A stretch of 64,000 bases of DNA from Triticum aestivum (Eukaryota > Streptophyta > Magnoliopsida > Poales > Poaceae): assembly GCF_018294505.1 (NCBI RefSeq), contig NC_057808.1, forward strand, positions 356,302,696 through 356,366,695, read 5' to 3'. The notes beneath the pieces were generated by a model. That model saw nothing but the letters and a program-made list of their open reading frames with translations, was not told the DNA's origin and searched no databases. Below, in pieces: positions 45,891-57,117 of this stretch. Within the stretch, counting starts at the first letter, position 1. The number at the start of each line of letters is the position of its first letter. A program made the position numbers and the translations under genes.

Positions 45891-46870
45891 AAATACTTGG
45901 CGGATAAAAAGGATGGCAAAGTGAACAAAGGTAAATTTGATATACATGTTCTTGATGTGTACCTTACTAGTATTAATAGTAGCCCCTGGGTATTTGATAC
46001 CAGTTCAGTTGCTAAGATTAGTAACTCGAAACAGGAGTTGCGAAATAAACAGAGACTAGTTAAGGGCGAGGTGACGATGTGTGTTGGAAGTGATTCCAAG
46101 GTTGATACGATCACCATCGCACACTCCCTCTACCTTTGGGATTAGTGTTGAACCTAAATAAATGTTATTTGGTGTTTGCGTTGAGCATGAATATGATTTG
46201 ATCATGTTTATTGCAATACGAATATTCATTTAAGTCAAAGAATAATTGTTGTTCTATTTACATGAATAAAACCTTCTATAGTCATACACCCAATGTGAAT
46301 GGTTTATTGAATCTCGATCGTAGTGATACACATATTCATAATATTGATGCCAAAAGATGCAAAGTTGATAATGATAGTGCAACATACTTGTGGCACTGCC
46401 GTTTAGGTCATATAAAGAGCATGAAGAAACTCCATGCAGATGGGATTTTGGAATCACTTGATTATGAATCATTTGATACTTGCGAACCATGCCTCATGGG
46501 CAAGATGACTAAAACTCCGTTCTCTGGAACAATGGAGCGAGCTAATGACTTATTGGGAATAATACATACCGATGTATGTGGTCCGATGAGTATTGAGGCA
46601 CGCGGTGGGTATTGTTATTTTCTGACCTTCAAAGGTGATTTGAGCAAATATGGGTATGTCTACTTAATGAAACTCAAGTCTGAAACATTTGAAAAGTTCA
46701 AAGAATTTCAGAGTGAAGTGGAGAATCATCATAACAAGAAAATGAATTTTCCACGATCTGATCGCGAAGGCGAATATTTGAGTTACGAGTTTGGCCTTCA
46801 TTTAAAACAATGTGGAATAGTTTCACAACTCACGCCACCTGGAACACCACAGCGTAATGGTGTGTCCTAA
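45891..46870 (+). pseudogene. Element A protease and integrase (degenerate)
   Basis: The protease active site reads WVFDTSSVAKI, so the Gly of D-T-G-S is Ser. A stop falls at 46143-46145. Integrase continues in 46211-46870 with the zinc-binding block (WHCRLGH, CEPCLMGK), the first Asp in IIHTDVCGPM and the second in RSDREGEY. The frame ends at TAA 46868-46870, which occupies the position of the catalytic Glu (GVS-stop-RCHRT, compared with GVSERRNRT in B). Confidence 0.88.
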
Positions 46871-47820
46871 CGTTGCCACCGTACTTTATTAGATATGGTG
46901 CATTCTATGATGTCTCTTACCGATTTACCACTATCATTTTGGGGTTATGCATTAGAGACAGCTGAATTCACGTTAAATAGGGCACCGTCTAACTCCGTTG
47001 AGACGACACCGTATGAATTGTGGTTTGGCAAGAAACCTAAGCTGTCGTTTCTTAAAGTTTGGGGATGTGATGCTTATGTCAAAAGGCTTTAGCCTGATAA
47101 GCTCGAACCTAAATCAGAGAAGTGCGTCTTCATAGGATACCCTAAGGAAACAATTGGGTACACCTTCTACCACAGATCCGAAGGCAAGATCTTTGTTGCT
47201 AAGAATGGGTCCTTTCTAGAGAAGGAGTTTCTCTCGAAAGAAGTGAGTGGGAGGAAAGTAGAACTTGATGAGGTAATTGTACCTTCTCTCGAATGGGAGA
47301 GTAGCACATCAGAGAAATTCGTTCCCATGATGCCTACACCAACTAGAGAGGAAGCTAATGATGATGATCATGAAACTTCGGATCAAGTTACTACTGGACT
47401 TCGTAGGTCGAACAGAGCATGTTCTGCACCAGAGTGGTACAGTAATCCTGTCCTAGAAGTCATGTTATTAGACCTTGGCGAACCTACGAACTATGAAGAA
47501 GCTATGATGAGCCTAGATTCCGATAAATGGCTTGAGGCCATGAACTCTGAGATAGGATCCATGCATGAGATCAAAGTGTGGACTTTGATGGACTTGCCCA
47601 ATGATCGGCAAGCCATTGAGAATAAATGGATTTTCAAGAGGAAGGCGGACGCTGATGGTAATATCACTGTCTATAAAGCTCGACTTGTTGCCAAAGGGTT
47701 TCGACTTCAAGGAGTTGACTATGATGAGACTTTCTCACCCATAGCGTTGCTTAAGTCTGTTCGAATCATGTTAGCAATTGCCACATTTTATAAATATGAA
47801 ATCTGGCAAATAGAAGTCAA
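46871..47820 (+). pseudogene. Element A integrase C-terminus, linker and RT fingers (degenerate)
   Basis: 46895-47092 holds MMSLTDLPLSFWGYALE through FLKVWGCDAYVKRL and a TAG. 47243 onward holds the Ser/Glu-rich linker and the start of RT (NKWIFKRKADADG, LVAKGFRLQGVDYDETFSP). A frame change near 47833, in LNG, comes where B continues FLEEELYMM. Confidence 0.82.
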
Positions 47821-48453
47821 AACTGCATTCCTTAATGGAAGAGTTGTATATGATGCAACCAGAAGGTTTTGTCGATCCTAAAGGTGCTAAGAAAGTGTGC
47901 AAACTCCAGCGATCCATCTATGGACTGGTGCAAGCATCTCGGAGTTGGAATATACGCTTTGATGAGGTGATCAAAGCATATTGTTTTATACAGACTTACG
48001 ATGAAGTATTTACAAGAAAGTGAGTGGGAGCTTTGTAGCATTTATGATATATATGTGCATGACATATTGTTGATTGGAAACGATATAGAATTTCTAGATA
48101 GCATAAAAGGATACTTGAATAAGAATTTTTCAATGAAAGACCTCGGTGAAGCTGCTTACATATTAGGCATCAAGATCTATAGGTATAGATCGAGACGCTT
48201 ATTAGGACTTTCACAAAGTACATACCTTAGCAAATTTTTGAAGAAATTCAAAATGGATCAGTCAAACAAAGAGTTCTTGCCTGTGTTACAAGGTGTGAAG
48301 TTGAGTAAAACTCAAAGCCCGACCACGACAGAAGATAGAGAGGGAATGAAAGTCATTCCCTATGCCTCGGCCATAGGTTCTATAAAGTATGCAATGTTGT
48401 GTACCAGAAATATTTTGTACCTTGCCATGAGTTTAGCAAGGGGGTTACAATAG
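47821..48453 (+). pseudogene. Element A reverse transcriptase palm (catalytic Asp lost)
   Basis: 47835-48023 (MEELYMMQPEGFVDPKG, QRSIYGLVQASRSW) and 48001-48453 overlap in different frames. The catalytic box reads YVHDILLIGND, with His in place of the first Asp of YVDD. The thumb follows (FSMKDLGEAAYILG). This RT would be inactive even if the frame were whole. Confidence 0.85.
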
Positions 48454-48766
48454 TGATCCAGGAGTAGATCACTGGACAACGGTCAAAATTATCCTTAGTT
48501 ACCTAAGAGGACTAAGGAAATGTTTGTCGGTTATGGAGGTGATAAAGAGTTTGTCGTAAAATGATTACATCAATGCAAGCTTTGACACTAATCCAGATGA
48601 CTCCGAGTCTCAATCTGGATACGTATTGAAAGTGGGAGCAATTAGCTAGAGTAGCTCCATGCAAGGCATTGTAGACATAGAAATTTGCAAAATACACACG
48701 GATCTGAATGTGGCGGACTCGTTGACTAAACCTCTCTCACAAGCAAAACATGATCATACATTAGTA
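48454..48766 (+). pseudogene. Element A RNase H remnant (internal deletion)
   Basis: Short frames with several stops. Compared with element B, the segment from the start of the second catalytic block to shortly before the C-terminus is missing: SSSMQ is followed almost at once by VDIEICKIHTDLNVADSL near 48660-48680. About 240-250 bp present in B are absent. Confidence 0.75.
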
Positions 48767-48900
48767 CTCTTTGGGTATTAATCACATGGCGATATGAACT
48801 AGATTATTGACTCTAGTAAACTCTTTGGGTGTTAGTCATATGGCGATGTGAACTATGTGTGTTAATCACATGGCGATGCGAACTAGATTATTGACTAGTG
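48767..48900 (+). repeat. Imperfect triplication before A's polypurine tract
   Basis: Three diverged copies of a block with 'tgggtgttagtcacatggcgatg', starting near 48767, 48821 and 48861. Element B has only one such block ('catgggtgttagaatcatta'). Confidence 0.75.
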
Positions 48901-48912
48901 CAAATGGGGTAC
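48901..48912 (+). other. Polypurine tract of element A (degenerate)
   Basis: CAAATGGGGTAC directly before the 3' LTR, replacing the AAGTGGGAGAC of element B. Confidence 0.7.
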
Positions 48913-50636
48913 TGAAGGAAATATACCCTAGAGGCAATAATAAAATTGTTATTTTATATTTCCTTATTCATGATAAAGGTTTATTATTCATGCTATAATT
49001 GTATTGATTGGAAACTTAAATACATGTGTGAATACATAAACAAATATTGTGTCCCTAGTAAGCCTCTACTAGATTAGCTCCTTGATCAAAGATGGTTAAG
49101 GTTTCCTAACCATAGACATGTGTTGTCATTTGATAATGGGATCACATCATTAGGAGAATGATGTGATGGACAAGACCCATCTGTTAGCTTAGCATAATGA
49201 TCGTTCAGTTTATTGCTATTGCTTTCTTCATGTCCAATACATATTCCTTTGACTATGAGATTATGCAACTCCAAAATACCGGAGGAATGCCTTGTGTGCT
49301 ATCAAACGGCACAACGTAACTGGGTCATCATAAAGATGCTCTACAGGTATCTCCGGAGGTGTTTGTTGAGTTGGCATAGATCAAGATTAGGATTTGTCAC
49401 TCCGAGTATCGGAGAGGTATCTCTGGGCCCTCTCGGTAATACACATCATAAGAAGCCTTGCAAGCAAATGACTACTAAGTTAGTTATGAGATGTTGTATT
49501 ACAGAACGAGTAAAGAGACTTGCCGGTAACGCGATTGAACTAGGTATAGAGATACCGACGATCAAATCTCGGGAAAGTAACATATCGATGGACAAAGGGA
49601 ATTACGTATGTTGTCGTAACGGTTTGACCGATAAAGATCTTCGTAGAATATGTAGGAGCCAATATGGACATCCAGGTTCCGCTATTGGTTATTAACCGGA
49701 GAGGTGTCTCGGTCATGTCTACATAGTTCTCGAACCCGTAGGGTCCGCACGCTTAACGTTCGTTGACGATATAGTGTTATATGAGTTATATGTTATGGTG
49801 ACCGAATGTTGTTCGGAGTCCTAGATGAGACCGCAGACATGATGAGGAGTCTCAAAATGTTCGAGAGGTAAATATTGATATATAGGACGATGGTATTTGG
49901 ACACCGGAAGTGTTTCGGGACGTACCGGGAAGGAATCGGGTCATCGGAAGGGGTTCCGGGCACCCCCCGGCAAGTTATGGGCCTTATGGGCCAATGGAGG
50001 GGACATACCAGACCACAAGGGGGCTGGTGCGCCCCCTCCCTTGTTTGGCCAGCCCTAGGGAAGCAAAAGGGGGAGGGCTAGCCCCTCCTGCCTTTCCCTC
50101 TCATGGAGAAAGTAAAAGGGGCGCGGCTTGGGAGGGACCCCAAGTAGGATTCCTCCTACTTGGGCACCTCCTTTGGCTACTCCTCCCTCCCTCCCACCTA
50201 TATATATGTGGGAGGGGGGTGCCTAGCACACAATAGACAATTGCCTAGCCGCGTGCGGCGCCCCATCTACCGTTTACACCCCGGTCATATTTTTCGTAGT
50301 GCTTAGGCGAAGCCCTGCGAAGATCACTTCACCATCACCGTCACCACACCGTCGTGCTGCTGGAACTCATCTACTACCTCGCCGTCTTGCTGGATCAAGA
50401 AGGCGGAGGACGTCACCGAGCTTAAGGTGTGCAGAACGCGAAGGTGCCGTACGTTCGGTACTTGATCAGTTGGAGCGCGAAGAAGTTAGACTACATCAAC
50501 CGCGTTGTTAAACGCTTCCGCTTATGGTCTACGAGGGTATGTATACACACTCTCCTCCTCGTTGCTATGCATCTCCATGGATAGATCATTGCGTGTGCGT
50601 AGAATTTTTTTGTTTTCCATGCAACGTTTCCCATCA
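48913..50636 (+). repeat. Element A 3' LTR (complete)
   Basis: 1724 bp, TGAAGGAAAT...CCCATCA; same start as element B's LTR but a different end. TATATATA at 50200-50207. An open frame at 49213-49695 is a shadow shared with other LTRs of the family. The bases after it, GTAGG, would be A's target duplication, but the left flank is outside the window. Confidence 0.94.
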
Positions 50637-50941
50637 GTAGGGCGCGCCCCCTGGCTTGTGGTCTCCTCGGGACTCTTTTGGTCCAGCTCCGGTGCTTCGG
50701 GGGTCTCTTTTGGTCCATAAAAAATCATCGTAAATTTTCAGCTCGTTTGGACTCCATTTGATATTTCTTTTCTGTAAAACTCAAAAACAAGGAAAAAACA
50801 GAAACTGGCACTGGGCTCTAGGTTAATAGGTTAGTCCCAAAAATAATATAAAATAGCATATTAATGCATATAAAACATCCAAAACAGATAATATAATAGC
50901 GTGGAACAATAAAAAATTATAGACACGTTGGAGACGTATCA
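50637..50941 (-). repeat. Fragment of another Gypsy LTR (Sabrina/WHAM-like), cut by element A
   Basis: Reading the minus strand from 50941 it begins TGATACGTCTCCAACGTGTC, typical of the start of Sabrina/WHAM-type Triticeae LTRs. It continues through an AT-rich stretch to a GC-rich part with GGCGCGCC at 50641. The rest is presumably on the far side of element A, outside the window. Family name from resemblance only. Confidence 0.65.
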
Positions 50942-51252
50942 GGGGGGAAGACCTGGATAGGGAGCCGGTTACGAATAAACCTTGGACTAGGAAACCCCGA
51001 ACTACGAATGGAACCACTTTTTCAAGCAGGGGTAAATGGATCTGGTTTAGAAGCCGGAAATGGAAGAGAGGGTGTCGTGTCGGATCTTCAATCGGGCAAA
51101 CAACTGATGCTCGGGATAAAGCTGGACTTCGATTGGGTTTTGATGGATATGAGCTTTCCCTGAACAAGGATCAAAATATGCTTCCTAAAACAGCAGATTG
51201 ATGATGGATATGAGCTTTCCCTGGATATCATCAATCTGCTCCACCTGTCAAC
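50942..51252. other. Unassigned sequence with scrambled direct/inverted repeat
   Basis: No recognised element. One plus-strand frame is open from 50941 to a TGA at 51199-51201 (about 86 codons, no ATG needed, Arg/Gly/Ser/Lys-rich). A 22-bp direct repeat (51141-51162 and 51202-51223) and a perfect 14-bp inverted repeat (51192-51205 and 51227-51240) lie just before element F. Confidence 0.5.
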
Positions 51253-52324
51253 TGTGACAGCCTGGTTTTTGCCCTCTCTTCCTTGTCTGATTTTCAATTG
51301 GTTTGGATTTGAATTTGGAATTTTGAATCACTTCAGATGGACTTAAACACTTGGGTACCACTTTGGCTTTCACCCAAGTGACTCATTTCTCTCTCTAGCC
51401 ACCATTTCTTCTCTGACCCACTTCAAAATAATATTATGAATATTTTTCTTATATGAAAAATATTCATTTTCCCTCCAAAACCCTAACTAGCCCATTGTGC
51501 TCCAAAGCAACCCCAATTTTTCTTGCCCACAAAAATCTGAGAAAATTCACAAATATTCTTTGAACCCTAGGGCACCTCCCTGAGTAAAAATATTGCACCA
51601 CTTTTTTGGAATATTTTTGCTACAGAAAATATTTTCTGTTCTGGACAGAAATGGTAGTTTCTACAGCAACTACCATTTTACTTGCTCAAATGCAGCTGAA
51701 TTTTTTTGTGCCTCACTACCCTCCTAGATGATTGCTAACCTCCAAAGCTCACCTCCCAACTCTCAGTATTTTGACCTCAGTAAGCTATCAAAGTTACTGT
51801 CCAGAAACTTACTAGGAAGTTAAACTCCATCTTACTGCGCCTGAGCACAACTCAAAGTGTTGGAACCACTCAAACCACCAAGGACTATACGCCAGACATG
51901 AAGTTTAGGCTTAGAGCGGCCTGATGTCATAGTTCACACAATGACGCGTTCGTCCAGGCGTGCCGGCATGCGGTCGGCGCACTCTGCGACGCGCCCGAGC
52001 CGCTGTTGAGCGCGTGCTCGCTTCCCCCGCCTGCCGCGCCTTGCCAAACTTCGCCATGATCGTCACCCCGACTCCATTAACTCCCTCCTGGCGCTCGCAG
52101 ACACCGGAGCTCGCCGCAGCGAGCACGGGCGCTGTCTGGCCAACCCAATAGTGCGCTGCGCACTGTGTTCGTCGCCAGCCCCCTCGTTCCTGTGCTCATC
52201 TCCGGTCGCCCACAGTGCCCGCGTGAGTTGCGTCGCCTTCCCCCTCGCTCACTAACGTTGTTCGTCGCCAGGCGCCATGTCCAGGTGTCCTCCGGCGGAG
52301 CCCAAACCCCTCACCCTGCTCGGC

Positions 52325-52331
52325 TATAAAT
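52325..52331 (+). promoter_or_regulatory. Predicted TATA box of element F
   Basis: TATAAAT in CGGCTATAAATTCAGCC, followed by CCTCCCC; the same setting as in D and E. Confidence 0.6.
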
Positions 52332-54048
52332 TCAGCCCTCCCCAGCCTTCTCGAGTATCATCCACTCCTCTCACACACTCCGCAAACTAGTAGGAAGTCG
52401 TAGCCCGGCCGAGCAGGACGCGGGCCGCCGTCCCCGAGCTCGAGCTCGTTGGCAATCCCCTCGGGCCGTCTCTCTAGCTCCAGCCCCCCCAGGCTCGGGC
52501 CACCCTTCCAAGGCCTCCGCCGTGCTTCGGTGGTGTCGTCCTGCCCGATTTGAGCCTCTGGTCGCCGTCATCCCCAACTCCGGCGACCTCCGCTCTCTGT
52601 CGCTGCTGGAGAGGTTGTTTCCGACGCCGTCCGACCACCCCTAGCTAACCTACGGGTACGGGCAGGTGCGCCTTCGTCTACTCTTTCGATCCATCCCTCT
52701 AGTTCGGGCCAAGATGCCCTCCTCGCCGGCGTGTGCTCTCGCGGAGCCCCGCCGCCCTTTGTTTCCCTCTCCCCCTCTCTCTCACCTGACTAGCGAGGCC
52801 CGCTAGTCAGCCACTCTGGCCGCACCCGAAGCGGTACGAGTGGTGGTGCCCCGCGGGGTTTACGCCTTTGACGTCACCCCCTCCAGTTCTGTTTTTATTT
52901 AAACCAAATTCAAAATATTCCAGAGAACTTCAAACAGCCACAACTTTTTACCATAAGTCTAAATGAATTGATTTTTTTGCATTGTGTTCTTTATGAAAAT
53001 ATCTAGCAGCTCAGCAAAAATGAGATTTTTCCCTGCTGTCTAGATTTTCTGGTGGATTTCAGAATGTTTCTTGATGTTTTGTTTTTGTGTTTATAATTGT
53101 TTTCAGAGAGTGAAGCTTGTCTTGAGGATCACCAGGAGGAGTGTGAACCTCATCTGCACTAAGGCAAGCCACAGCAACATTTTCATGGTGCCATTACAAT
53201 ATTTGTGATATTTTCAACTTAAACAAAGGGTTTAATCCATGCATTTAAATCACTAAAATAAATATTTATATTCTGTTGGATGCTTGTTTGAGTTGATATG
53301 CTTAGTTTACATAAGTTTGAAGCTAACTAAGTTTCGCTAAGTCATCAGAAGTAGTATTTGTTTATGAAGAAGTAACATGGTTATGGAAAAAGAATTATTT
53401 TCAGTTATTTTTCTTGAATAAAAAATGAAATATGCTAAGAAAAGACTCTGTTTAAATTTGATGATTAATCATAACCAGATAGGTGTTATGAGTTATTGAT
53501 ATCTATGCCTAGTGTGTAATATTGTTGACCCAGTTATTTCCGTTGATATATGATGCATATGATAGTGTTGCATTTTCATGGCATATCATGACACCGGTTA
53601 TTTTCACTTTAAGTAGAACCTGTTAAAAACTCAACTTGAACATGTCGTTGATCGGGTCATGGTGCCACTGAATCGAGTTTTTCCCAGTGCAACCACATTT
53701 GCCTTTATGGGAAGGCCTTTATTCGGTCCGTTGTCATGCCTCAGGTCGGTGCCTCCAACGAGGGAAGTTATGGTCATGCATACCCTGGCCCGGTAAGCAG
53801 ACATAACCTTGTGTGCCCGTTGTTTTTATGGTACCTTGTCCCCGTTTGGGACCATTTATGTTTTGACACGACGGTGGCCGTTGGTGTCTTTGGTAGACAC
53901 GGACCACCCAGGACTTAGCCCAGTGGGGAGTGAGTCGGAGTGGCCGGGAGAGTGTCATGGAAATGGAGGGGTTTCGTCGGAATGACGTTGGTCCACCCGA
54001 ATGGGAGTACGAGGCCATGTGTTTCGTGGTGTGGGTACAGTGTGCTAC

Positions 54049-54098
54049 CTCTGTAGAGTGTATTAAATCTATCGATAGCCGAGTCCGCGGTTACGGAC
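54049..54098 (+). other. Pair of conserved hairpins in element F U5
   Basis: CTCTGTAGAG (54049-54058), then GTCCG-CGGTTA-CGGAC (54083-54098). Same order and spacing as in element D. The loop CGGTTA is identical and the stem is one pair longer. Confidence 0.5.
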
Positions 54099-54829
54099 AC
54101 GCTCGAAAGAAGGTCACACCATGGGTCAAGTTTAAATAATTTTGCACACTAAGATAATAACTTGGCACTGCTGGAGAGATGATGGTTGAGAAACCATTTT
54201 GATGCTGGAGACCAAGTTGTGGTCAGTTGTGATCCCAGAAAGATCACCGTTCGGTTACGAGGTAACCCGATTAATGGCCAAAATGTTGGTCCATTTGTGA
54301 TCCGAGAGCAATCACCGTTTGGTAAGCAAGTCCGAGGGACTTAAGTCACAAGATCATGATCACTGCATGCTTGATATGTTTTTGCGTTAGTAATTCAATT
54401 GGTTAATTCTTATGATATTGTTGTCATTATGTTTATGTTTGTTGTGAGCTTGCAAGTACATTCAATTTACTGACCTAGCGTGTCATGCCAGATTTCATGA
54501 AAGTCTCGTTGGAAAGGAGTGCTGTCCGAGTCTAGATCGTGTCCACATCGGTGTCCCTGTGCTATGGAGTTCTGCTTCGTCGTTGTTCCGCTGCCGCGTA
54601 GTTGTCATGATCGAGGCCCCTTTATGTTCACTAAATAATGTACATATCGTTCAGCCGCACCGTGTGTGTCGCTTGGCCTCGCAACCCGTTGTAATATGAA
54701 CCTTGTTCCGCTAGTATCAATAAAGCGATTGCTTTCTATACCAAGATGTTGTGTGTTGCCAGAAGACACGGTCTCTGGGCTGGCAATACAAGGTAAACTG
54801 GTTGCTCTGAGCCGGGGTGCCACAACGCT

Positions 54830-54842
54830 TGGTATCAGAGCC
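54830..54842 (+). other. Primer-binding site of element F (initiator tRNA-Met)
   Basis: TGGTATCAGAGCC, the full 13-nt complement of tRNA-iMet, five bases inside the LTR. Confidence 0.92.
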
Positions 54843-54994
54843 GCGCTGACTGTAGGCCACGCTAGACTACCGACGTGTTAACTGGACGTTAGTTAAGAGT
54901 ATAAATGGAGTACCGGTAGCGTTTGTACCTGGTTGTTGCATTGTATGCACTCATTTTATTTTTTATGCTAACCTACTAATGGCTGTGAGTGTAG

Positions 54995-55795
54995 ATGGCT
55001 CCGGTGCCGTATCCGTGCCAGTTGCAGCTGATGTCGTACACGTCGCCGCATCTCCTCCGTAACGTGTGGCGTCGGTTGTACCCCCTCGGTGACGATCCAG
55101 TCTATCATGTATACCGGGAGCGTCTAGCAGACTCAGTGTATGAGTATCATGCAGTGGTTACTCTGCGCACCAGTTCAGCTTCCAGCACTTACACTCGTAC
55201 CTCTCGGAGCGGTTTCGCTTCTACCGCTTCTCAGGCTGTCCAATTTGCTGCATTCGAGGTCCTTGTCGAGCTTCGTTATAACGAGGTCCGGATGCAGAAC
55301 CACCCAGGTTTCCACTACTATCCCTCCCTGCATGACAATGGTCGTGTCCGTTTTCCTATCATTGATCTGGAGTCTGATAGTACTGCTAGCCAACTTTCTC
55401 GTTATATCACTGCTAGCTACCTTATGATTCACGAGCTGGCTCGAGAGCTGACTCGTGCTCGTACTGCTTTAGCCGCTACTAGATCTTTCACTACTCCATC
55501 GTCTACGGGATTTGCTCCTTATATTCCATCCAGTTCTAGTTCCCCTATTTCACCGGTTACTCCTCCGAGTAGCTCGGGCACCTCGACCGTGAATCCTCTT
55601 AGTGCTCCTGCTGAGTGGGTTTCACTTCTCACTACTCCCGTAGCCCCGATGCTTCACCCGACACCTGTCCTGGAGGGAGAGACCTCGAGGCAGCGTTGTC
55701 GTGTTACCTTTAACCTGGAGGTTTCGGTTAACGTCGTCAGTTCAGGATCCGAGTCCGCTTCAGGAGAGGACCCCGCAACCCCAGCAGAGCAGTAG
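54995..55795 (+). CDS. Extra 5' ORF of element F (dsRBD-like outline, intact)
   Basis: 266 codons, MAPVPYPCQLQLMSY, 150 bp after the primer site. P35, Y40, L44 and a strand YHAVVTLR at 51-58; then an Ala-pair helix (SQAVQFAAFEVLVELR, AA at 85-86, exactly as in element E). A helical stretch (YLMIHELARELTRARTALAA) and a Ser/Thr/Pro-rich linker follow. The tail reads VNVVSSGSESASGED. It is intact while the Gag-Pol of the same element has stops and frameshifts. GTGTAG directly precedes the ATG. Function unknown; homology to E's ORF spans nearly the whole length. Confidence 0.8.
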   Translation: MAPVPYPCQLQLMSYTSPHLLRNVWRRLYPLGDDPVYHVYRERLADSVYEYHAVVTLRTSSASSTYTRTSRSGFASTASQAVQFAAFEVLVELRYNEVRMQNHPGFHYYPSLHDNGRVRFPIIDLESDSTASQLSRYITASYLMIHELARELTRARTALAATRSFTTPSSTGFAPYIPSSSSSPISPVTPPSSSGTSTVNPLSAPAEWVSLLTTPVAPMLHPTPVLEGETSRQRCRVTFNLEVSVNVVSSGSESASGEDPATPAEQ

Positions 55796-56065
55796 AACGT
55801 TTGAGTATCCACAGTTGTCAGGATGATGTACGGATGTAGTCGTACGAGTCATGATGTTCCGTTTCATGTATGAGAGTAGTTGAACTTGGCATGTCGTTTA
55901 TCTTTCATGTATGAGTCTATGTATAATTATGTTGGAACTCTGTTTTTATTCGACGTGTTCCCTTTGTTATTTCATTTTTTCTCGGGTTTTGTCGCTGGCT
56001 TTTCTCCGCTTTATCTTGGATGTTGCTCATCTCGGTTGCGTTGTCTTGGGAAAACCAACAATAGG

Positions 56066-57117
56066 ATGCCGCGGGGAGGCAGCAGTAGCGACGCTTGTGA
56101 GGATGTTCCTGTTCGTCATTCTGCACAACAGGCAGGACACTCCCCCGAGCCGTACGTTCCACCACCGCCTCCACCGCCAAATCCGCCCTCCACCGAGCAA
56201 ATTTTGCGTATGTTTGAGGAAAGAAGGAATAATGATCTGATTGAAATATTAAGGAGTGTGCAAGCTATGGTTGGGCAGAATGGAAATCAGAACGTTCATC
56301 ACTCCAAGCTGTCAGACTTTCAGAGGACCAAGCCTCCCAGTTTCAGTCAGGTTATTGATCCCTTGGATGCAGACGACTGGTTGCAAACCACTCAGAAGAA
56401 GCTTGAGATTGCTCGTACTGAAGGGGAGACAAAGTCCCGTTTGCAACTCATTATCTTGAAGGCGCTGCCGCCATATGGTGGGAAAAGGCAAAAGCCATGT
56501 GGCCTGCTGACGAAGAAATCACCTGGGAAAAATTCAAGGATCAATTCCGGAAATATCATATTCCTACTGGAATTATGAAGGTCAAGCAGCGTGAATTTCT
56601 TGCGCTCCTCCAAGGAAGTCAGTCTGTGAGTGAATATTTGCAAAAGTTCAACCATTTGGCCCGTTACTCCCTTTATGATGTGGCCACCGAAGAAAGAAAG
56701 ATTGATAGGTTTCTTGGGGGATTAAACCCACATCTCTGATGCACCCTCAGTATGTTTGATCTTTTCGATTTCCAAACTCTGGTAAACAAGGCTCTCATTG
56801 CTGAGAGGGAGCACAAGTTCATACATGACAGTAGGCCTGCTAATAACGATCACAAGCGCAAGTTCGAGCCAAGAAAGGAAGTGCAGCCAGTGCAAAAGGC
56901 GCGTACCTGGCAGCATACTCAGGTGGAGTACAAGCCCAATTTGTAGCAGAATGTTAACAAAACCACTACACAAGTCAAGAATGTCGTGACCAACCCGGTG
57001 CGAGAAGAATGCCAGCGCAACAATTCCTGTTTCAGTTGTGGGTAAACCGGACATTATGCCAGACAGTGTCCCAAGAGCGGCAAGACTAATGCTCCATTCA
57101 GGCCACAAGTCAATTTT
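56066..57117 (+). pseudogene. gag: Element F Gag (frameshift and stops)
   Basis: Starts MPRGGSSSDACEDVP at 56066, 270 bp after the 5' ORF, preceded by CAACAATAG. A Pro-rich segment and the Gag core (DADDWLQTTQKKLEIA) run to a frameshift near 56440. The core continues in 56497-56739 (EEITWEKFKDQFRKYH, VKQREFLALLQGSQSVSEY). Stops follow at 56737-56739 (TGA) and 56944-56946 (TAG). The zinc knuckle [17 protein letters not shown] at 57023-57064 carries a TAA. Confidence 0.82.

Larger units (their letters stand above)
1..50636 (+). mobile_element. Element A: old, degenerate Copia LTR retrotransposon (BARE/WIS/Angela-like), host of two nested stacks
   Basis: The LTR fragments at 1-528 and 19398-19646 align in order with the complete LTR at 48913-50636, and the internal region (19647-20674 plus 44908-48912) carries Copia-order gag, protease, integrase, RT and RNase H remnants on the plus strand. 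The left end lies outside the window: about 0.95 kb of the 5' LTR is missing. Element B interrupts the 5' LTR at 528/19393 and element D the leader at 20674/44908. All enzymatic regions are broken, and RT and integrase catalytic residues are lost, so A is a dead copy. Because everything else up to 50636 is inserted in it, A is the oldest element of this block. Confidence 0.93.
51253..54824 (+). repeat. Element F 5' LTR
   Basis: 3572 bp, TGTGACAGCC...GTGCCACA. GC-rich around 51950-52850 with the promoter inside; AT-rich R/U5 after 52870. Only this copy is visible, so its left boundary rests on the TG start and similarity to E's LTR start. A telo-box AAAACCCTAACTAG lies at 51477-51490. Confidence 0.82.

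Noticed and set aside
49213..49695. 160-codon plus-strand frame
   Set aside because: Entirely inside A's 3' LTR; the matching region of B's LTRs does not keep it open, so it is a chance frame.
50823..51297. Minus-strand frames of 69 and 114 codons
   Set aside because: They span the LTR fragment boundary, the scrambled repeat and the start of element F's LTR, so they cannot be one gene.
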